9,565 nucleotides of DNA from Flavobacteriaceae bacterium UBA5079 (GTDB lineage Bacteria > Bacteroidota > Bacteroidia > Flavobacteriales > Flavobacteriaceae). Position numbers and translations under genes: made by a program. The DNA lies in contig DIAL01000048.1 in the NCBI GenBank assembly GCA_002414705.1, forward strand, positions 5,807 to 15,371, read 5' to 3'. Position 1 is the stretch's first letter, and each line of letters opens with the position of its first letter. Of this stretch, positions 6,634 through 9,565 are shown in pieces. The notes beneath the pieces are model-generated. The model did not search any database. It had not been told where the DNA came from and saw nothing but the letters and a program-made list of their open reading frames with translations.

Positions 6634-7533
6634 ATGTACAAAGTTTCCTTATTAATTATGCTTTTTGTGTCTGCACTTACTTTTTCTCAAGAATCCAGAT
6701 TAACTATTTTTTCGGAAGATGGAGAACCATTTTATTTGTTTCTAAACAGTATAAGACAAAATGAAGCGCCTGCTGTAAATATTGCAGTAGATTATTTAAC
6801 AAATGAGTTTTATGATACCAAAATTGTTTTTTCTGACAAATCTATAGACACTATTGAAAAGAAATATCTGATGACTGTTGATGTAGACGGTAATCGCGGC
6901 GAATTTGTCTATAAAATTAAAAATAGTAAAAAAGGACGTAAACTAAAGTTTTTCTCTTTCACACCTTTTCAAGCCATTTTGCCTCCACCAAATAATGTTT
7001 CAGTGGTTCAATATAATGCTGTTCCGCTACCTCCTATTCAATTTATAACACAAACAACTACAACAACTACTTCTGGAAGTGGAGACCAAATTAATGTTGG
7101 CATTGGTGTTAATGCAAATGGTAGCAATGTAGGTGTTGGCATACAAGTAAATTCTGGTGTATCTGCCACAACCACACAAACAACCACTACTACTTTTGGT
7201 GGAACGACTGATGTTGTTATAATAGAAGAAGCGGATTGTTATGCCATGTATGAAACAGATTTTAATCAAGCATTAACATCCATAAAGAGCAAGACGTTTT
7301 CAGATTCTAAATTAACGCTTGCTAAACAAGTTACAAAAGGTAACTGCTTAACGTCTGCGCAAATTGCCCAAATTACAAGCCTATTTGATTTTGAATCTAC
7401 CAAATTAGAGTATGCCAAGTTTGCTTATGCTTTTTGTTATAATCCAGAAAACTTTTGGAAAGTAAATAACGCTTTCGAGTTTGAATCTACTATTGAAGAA
7501 CTTAATGAATATATTGAGTCTATTGGGTATTAA
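6634..7533 (+). CDS. Secreted DUF4476-domain protein with Thr-rich linker
   Basis: A 299-residue exported protein of unknown function. A signal peptide covers about 1-18 (cleavage before QES). Residues 20-115 form an N-terminal beta-rich region. A low-complexity linker spans about 138-193: two Thr runs (TQTTTTTT at 139-146, TQTTTTT at 181-187) enclose the alternating Gly/Asn/Val segment INVGIGVNANGSNVGVGI. Residues 201-297 match DUF4476 (PF14771): an MYETDFNQAL start, a central CLTSAQIAQI, then FDFESTKLEYAKFAY and a closing NEYIESIGY, with Cys at 202, 238 and 268. Similar architecture is common in Flavobacteriaceae. There is no lipobox and no type IX sorting domain. It sits between the two displaced mpl fragments. 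Confidence 0.8.
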   Translation: MYKVSLLIMLFVSALTFSQESRLTIFSEDGEPFYLFLNSIRQNEAPAVNIAVDYLTNEFYDTKIVFSDKSIDTIEKKYLMTVDVDGNRGEFVYKIKNSKKGRKLKFFSFTPFQAILPPPNNVSVVQYNAVPLPPIQFITQTTTTTTSGSGDQINVGIGVNANGSNVGVGIQVNSGVSATTTQTTTTTFGGTTDVVIIEEADCYAMYETDFNQALTSIKSKTFSDSKLTLAKQVTKGNCLTSAQIAQITSLFDFESTKLEYAKFAYAFCYNPENFWKVNNAFEFESTIEELNEYIESIGY

Positions 7534-7543
7534 CTAAAGAAAA

Positions 7544-7603
7544 CTAAATCATTTTTTTCACTGCATCAAAATCCAATCCTTCATAATTTAAAGAGTTCTT
7601 AAT
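7544..7603 (-). pseudogene. Displaced fragment of the mpl 3' end (copy 2)
   Basis: The minus strand reads NYEGLDFDAVKKMI and a TAG stop (7544-7546), against NYGGLDFDAVKGLLK and TGA in the intact gene. The bases at 7563-7576 equal 8839-8852 exactly (14 bp). Over 7559-7600 versus 8835-8876 about 31 of 42 bases match, with no gaps and the codon frame kept. An in-frame stop (7604-7606) lies seven codons before the NYEG segment, so only the last tail survives. The differing final residues suggest a tail from a diverged allele rather than a recent copy of the present gene. Confidence 0.75.
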
Positions 7604-7644
7604 TCATTGCGTTTTTAATAAAATATACGTAGAACTACTTATTG

Positions 7645-7652
7645 TAGATTTG
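7645..7652 (+). promoter_or_regulatory. Possible -7 box for the HEPN module
   Basis: TAGATTTG matches TAnnTTTG 73 bp before the module's first ATG. No TTG lies at the right distance upstream, so this is only a candidate. Between it and the gene lies a TCCC-GAAA-GGGA tetraloop hairpin (7681-7692). Confidence 0.3.
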
Positions 7653-7708
7653 AAAAAATATCCCGAACTTCGATCCTGTCTCCCGAAAGGGACAATTCAT
7701 ATTATTAC

Positions 7709-7720
7709 GTTAGGTAAAAT
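7709..7720 (+). repeat. Left inverted-repeat arm of the HEPN module
   Basis: gttaggtaaaat, ending 5 bp before the module's ATG. Its inverted partner at 8742-8753 (reverse complement gttaggcaaaat) matches at 11 of 12 positions. The first seven bases fit the GTTRRRY core of integron attC sites, but no matching second box was found within attC distance upstream. Confidence 0.65.
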
Positions 7721-7725
7721 TAGAA

Positions 7726-8421
7726 ATGATGAAGAAGTACTTTGATGATAAACAAAAAACTTTGATAAATGCTTGGGTTTCTCAAGCAACAGAATCATCC
7801 AATGAATATTTAAAATTTATGTCTAATTGGATTGCATTCAATGCAATTTGCTATCATTTATTTTATGACGACGCTGTGAAAGACCGAGCTGAACTTAACA
7901 GAAAGAAATCAAACCTTACAAAAATTAAAGAATCAGTCATAGATGATACTGAAGTTCAAGCACAAAGTACTTCATTAACTTTGAAAAATGGAAGGATTGA
8001 AATTAATATTAAAGCACCTGATAGATTAAACTTTACCATAATAGAGAAGTATACGGAAGATTTAATTTTTGAGCAATTTGTGAAATCATATTCAGACAAA
8101 ATTGTTGTCGGTCAAGAAATTTTTCAAAGTTTAAAGGAATCACTAAAAAAGGAAAATAGATTTTATGTTTTAAATATGGCAAGAATAAAAGAATATAATC
8201 AATCCGAAGATATAGATGACCAATCAAAAAGAACAATTCTTATTCTATGTGAAAAAAATAATTTGAAAACAATAAAAGATATTCTATATCAGATTCGATG
8301 CAATATTTTTCATGGAGAAAAAATCCCAGGAGAAATAAACGATGACCGAATTGTGAAATCAGCAAATCCCATTTTAGATCAATTAATTAAGTATTTAGTA
8401 AATGAACAAGGAATTAAATAA
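7726..8421 (+). CDS. Probable HEPN-fold protein (candidate RNase toxin/defence component)
   Basis: A 231-residue soluble, helix-rich protein with no signal peptide. The N-terminal helix has FMSNWIAFNAICYHLF (31-46), a W-x-x-F/Y-N pattern I associate with HEPN-like and Abi-type proteins. The C-terminal part has ILYQIRCNIFHGEKIPGEI, in which R191-x4-H196 fits the HEPN catalytic motif R-x4-6-H at the end of a helix, followed by a final helix (NPILDQLIKYL). HEPN proteins are often metal-independent RNases in toxin-antitoxin and phage-defence systems. That activity here is inference, and the family is assigned by eye. The middle (60-125) is polar and not recognised. Two ATGs occur in tandem (7726, 7729). 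The gene overlaps its partner by 20 bp and starts 5 bp after an inverted-repeat arm, so both genes travel as a unit. Confidence 0.55.
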   Translation: MMKKYFDDKQKTLINAWVSQATESSNEYLKFMSNWIAFNAICYHLFYDDAVKDRAELNRKKSNLTKIKESVIDDTEVQAQSTSLTLKNGRIEINIKAPDRLNFTIIEKYTEDLIFEQFVKSYSDKIVVGQEIFQSLKESLKKENRFYVLNMARIKEYNQSEDIDDQSKRTILILCEKNNLKTIKDILYQIRCNIFHGEKIPGEINDDRIVKSANPILDQLIKYLVNEQGIK

Positions 8422-8740
8422 TTTGAAAAAATCTATTTTAGAGTTAGAGGCTGTGCCCCGATCTGATCAAGTTTTTGCAGGAGCAAATTTGATTATTTCA
8501 GACAATCAAAATAGAATTAAAAAGGAACAGGATATTCTCGTTGTAACTGACAATCCCAAAGAATTGAGTTGGTTTGTGTTCAAATTAAAAGAAATATTAT
8601 CGAACGATATTGATTATATAAATAAATACGCCTTTTATCCAGATATTGGCAATTTATTGAATTCAGCTATTTCAAGAGAATTACAGTTAAAAGACCAACT
8701 GATTTACGTACTCGATAACATCGGTAAATTTAACAAATAA
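8402..8740 (+). CDS. Partner protein of the HEPN module, unknown family
   Basis: A 112-residue soluble protein, not recognised. The ATG at 8402 lies inside the last codons of the HEPN-like gene (20-bp overlap, +1 frame), which points to translational coupling. Residues 1-17 form a charged helix (NNLKKSILELEAV), 44-49 a short strand (DILVVT), 55-69 a likely helix (LSWFVFKLKEILSND), and 84-108 another helix (NLLNSAISRELQLKDQLIYVLDNIG). No nucleotidyltransferase, DNA-binding or membrane signature is visible, so it is not an obvious MNT-type antitoxin. Its size, position and coupling fit an antitoxin or accessory subunit, but this is inference. The stop is one base before the right inverted-repeat arm. 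Confidence 0.6.
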   Translation: MNKELNNLKKSILELEAVPRSDQVFAGANLIISDNQNRIKKEQDILVVTDNPKELSWFVFKLKEILSNDIDYINKYAFYPDIGNLLNSAISRELQLKDQLIYVLDNIGKFNK

Positions 8741-8741
8741 C

Positions 8742-8753
8742 ATTTTGCCTAAC
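8742..8753 (-). repeat. Right inverted-repeat arm of the HEPN module
   Basis: attttgcctaac, beginning one base after the partner gene's stop, is the inverted partner of 7709-7720 (11/12). gcctaac fits the attC core RYYYAAC, but the required GTTRRRY is not seen downstream (the nearest candidate, gttacta at 8783, fails). Confidence 0.65.
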
Positions 8754-8779
8754 ACAGTGCATATGCCATACCCTTAGAA

Positions 8780-8801
8780 TACGTTACTACACATCAACGT
8801 A
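8780..8801. repeat. Small inverted repeat between the HEPN module and the mpl end
   Basis: tacgtt (8780-8785) and aacgta (8796-8801) are perfectly inverted around a 10-nt spacer. It lies between two convergent genes but has no T tract on either side, so a terminator role is doubtful. It may be part of the cassette boundary structure. Confidence 0.35.
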
Positions 8802-8816
8802 AACGAAACCTCAAAA

Positions 8817-9565
8817 TCACTTCAACAACCCCTTAACAGCATCAAAATCCAAACCACCATAATTCCCAGAACTCATGAGTAATAAGGCTTTGTTATTAAA
8901 ATCTTGAGAAAACAAAAAGGCTTTAAATTCCTCGGGATTGGTATAAATTATTAAATCGTCACGCTCAAAAGCATTGGCTATTTGTTCATGGGAAACCGCG
9001 TCTAGTTTCTTAATTTCAACCGCATGTGGTGAATAGAAAACCACAGCTACATCTGCAGCATCCAGAGCGCCTTTGTATTCTTTTAAAAATTCGGCATTCA
9101 AACTGCTATAGGTATGTAATTCTAAACAAGCAATAAGGGTTTTATCTTCATATTGTGCTTTAACAGCTTGGGTTGTTGCAGACACTTTACTGGGTGAATG
9201 GGCAAAATCTTTATAAGCAACGCTGGTTTTACTTTCCGAAATTTTTTCCAAACGTTTGCTGGCACCTTTAAACGTGGCAATGGCTTCGTAGAAATCGTCT
9301 TCGTCAATTCCCATATGCTGGCAAATCCACTTGGCTCCTGCTAAATTATTCAGGTTGTGTTTACCAAATACTTCAATTGGCAAAGGACCCTCAGGTGTTT
9401 CTAAAAGGGTTTTGCCATTTTCAACGGTATATTCTGGTGTGTAATAAGGTAATTTACGAATGGTGTTTTCAGATGCTTCAACTACACGAGCGACTTCAGA
9501 ATCTTCGGCATTGTAGGTCATAGAGCCACCATTAACAATACTGTCGACAAATATTTTGAACTGCT
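8817..9565 (-). CDS. mpl: Mur ligase family protein, Mpl type (5' part outside window)
   Basis: The C-terminal 248 residues of a cytoplasmic amino-acid/peptide ligase acting on UDP-N-acetylmuramate, most like Mpl, which attaches the recycled tripeptide L-Ala-gamma-D-Glu-mesoDAP in murein recycling. The frame is open through the right edge, so the ATG at 9521 is internal; family members have about 450 residues, and the N-terminal UDP-binding and ATP P-loop parts are not visible. Seen here are VFGKHNLNNLAGA and FKGASKRLEK (end of the central domain), then the C-terminal ligase domain starting at YKDFAHSPSKV, with LELHTYSSLN further on and SSGNYGGLDFDAV at the end. The stop is TGA at 8817-8819. 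Assignment to Mpl rather than MurC rests on overall resemblance of this half. Its 3' end is the source type of two displaced fragments to the left. Confidence 0.82.
   Translation of the reverse strand, partial: QFKIFVDSIVNGGSMTYNAEDSEVARVVEASENTIRKLPYYTPEYTVENGKTLLETPEGPLPIEVFGKHNLNNLAGAKWICQHMGIDEDDFYEAIATFKGASKRLEKISESKTSVAYKDFAHSPSKVSATTQAVKAQYEDKTLIACLELHTYSSLNAEFLKEYKGALDAADVAVVFYSPHAVEIKKLDAVSHEQIANAFERDDLIIYTNPEEFKAFLFSQDFNNKALLLMSSGNYGGLDFDAVKGLLK

Noticed and set aside
7027..7269. 80-codon minus-strand ORF over the Thr-rich linker
   Set aside because: Its Cys/Ser/Ile composition is only the complement of ACA/ACT Thr codons.
7709..8789. Canonical integron cassette with complete attC sites
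   Set aside because: Only one core heptamer is present at each end of the HEPN module. The paired cores at 50-140 bp, the extrahelical bases and an intI gene are not seen, so only cassette-like repeats are claimed.

Overview
The window looks like the chromosome of a marine-type member of the Flavobacteriaceae (Bacteroidota). The DNA is AT-rich, the protein families match that group (NdpA-type nucleoid protein, long TspO-like membrane protein, 564-residue LysRS with a C-terminal extension, DUF4476 and VCBS-repeat secreted proteins, Mur-ligase Mpl), and promoter-like sites follow the Bacteroidota pattern TTG-N~18-20-TAnnTTTG. No rRNA, tRNA, CRISPR array or recognisable transposase was seen.

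Left part (1-4610), housekeeping. It holds the C-terminal part of a nucleoid-associated protein, a tryptophan-rich TspO-like membrane protein, convergent lipB (octanoyltransferase), a 52-residue YqaE/Pmp3 membrane peptide upstream of lipB on the same strand, and lysS with a clear promoter and a strong intrinsic terminator. A six-unit degenerate 8-bp tandem repeat lies between the YqaE-like gene and lipB and touches the lipB promoter.

Middle and right part (4660-8816), accessory. It holds a secreted seven-repeat FG-GAP/VCBS beta-propeller, a GNAT acetyltransferase, a secreted DUF4476 protein with a Thr-rich linker, and a two-gene overlapping module: a probable HEPN-fold protein with an R-x4-H motif plus a 112-residue partner. 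The VCBS gene and the HEPN module are each closely bracketed by short inverted repeats (10/13 and 11/12 matches) set a few bases outside start and stop codons, so they look like inserted gene cassettes.

Right edge (8817-9565). It holds the C-terminal part of a Mur ligase (Mpl type) on the minus strand. Two displaced, same-orientation fragments of the 3' end of this gene lie in the intergenic spaces to its left (6493-6518, 25/26 identical; 7544-7603, still encoding NYEGLDFDAVK and its own stop). The order fragment, DUF4476 gene, fragment, HEPN module, intact mpl end suggests that the mpl 3' end has served repeatedly as an integration point. This, with the HEPN pair, is the most interesting part of the window. 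The reading is inference from repeat geometry; no integrase is visible here.
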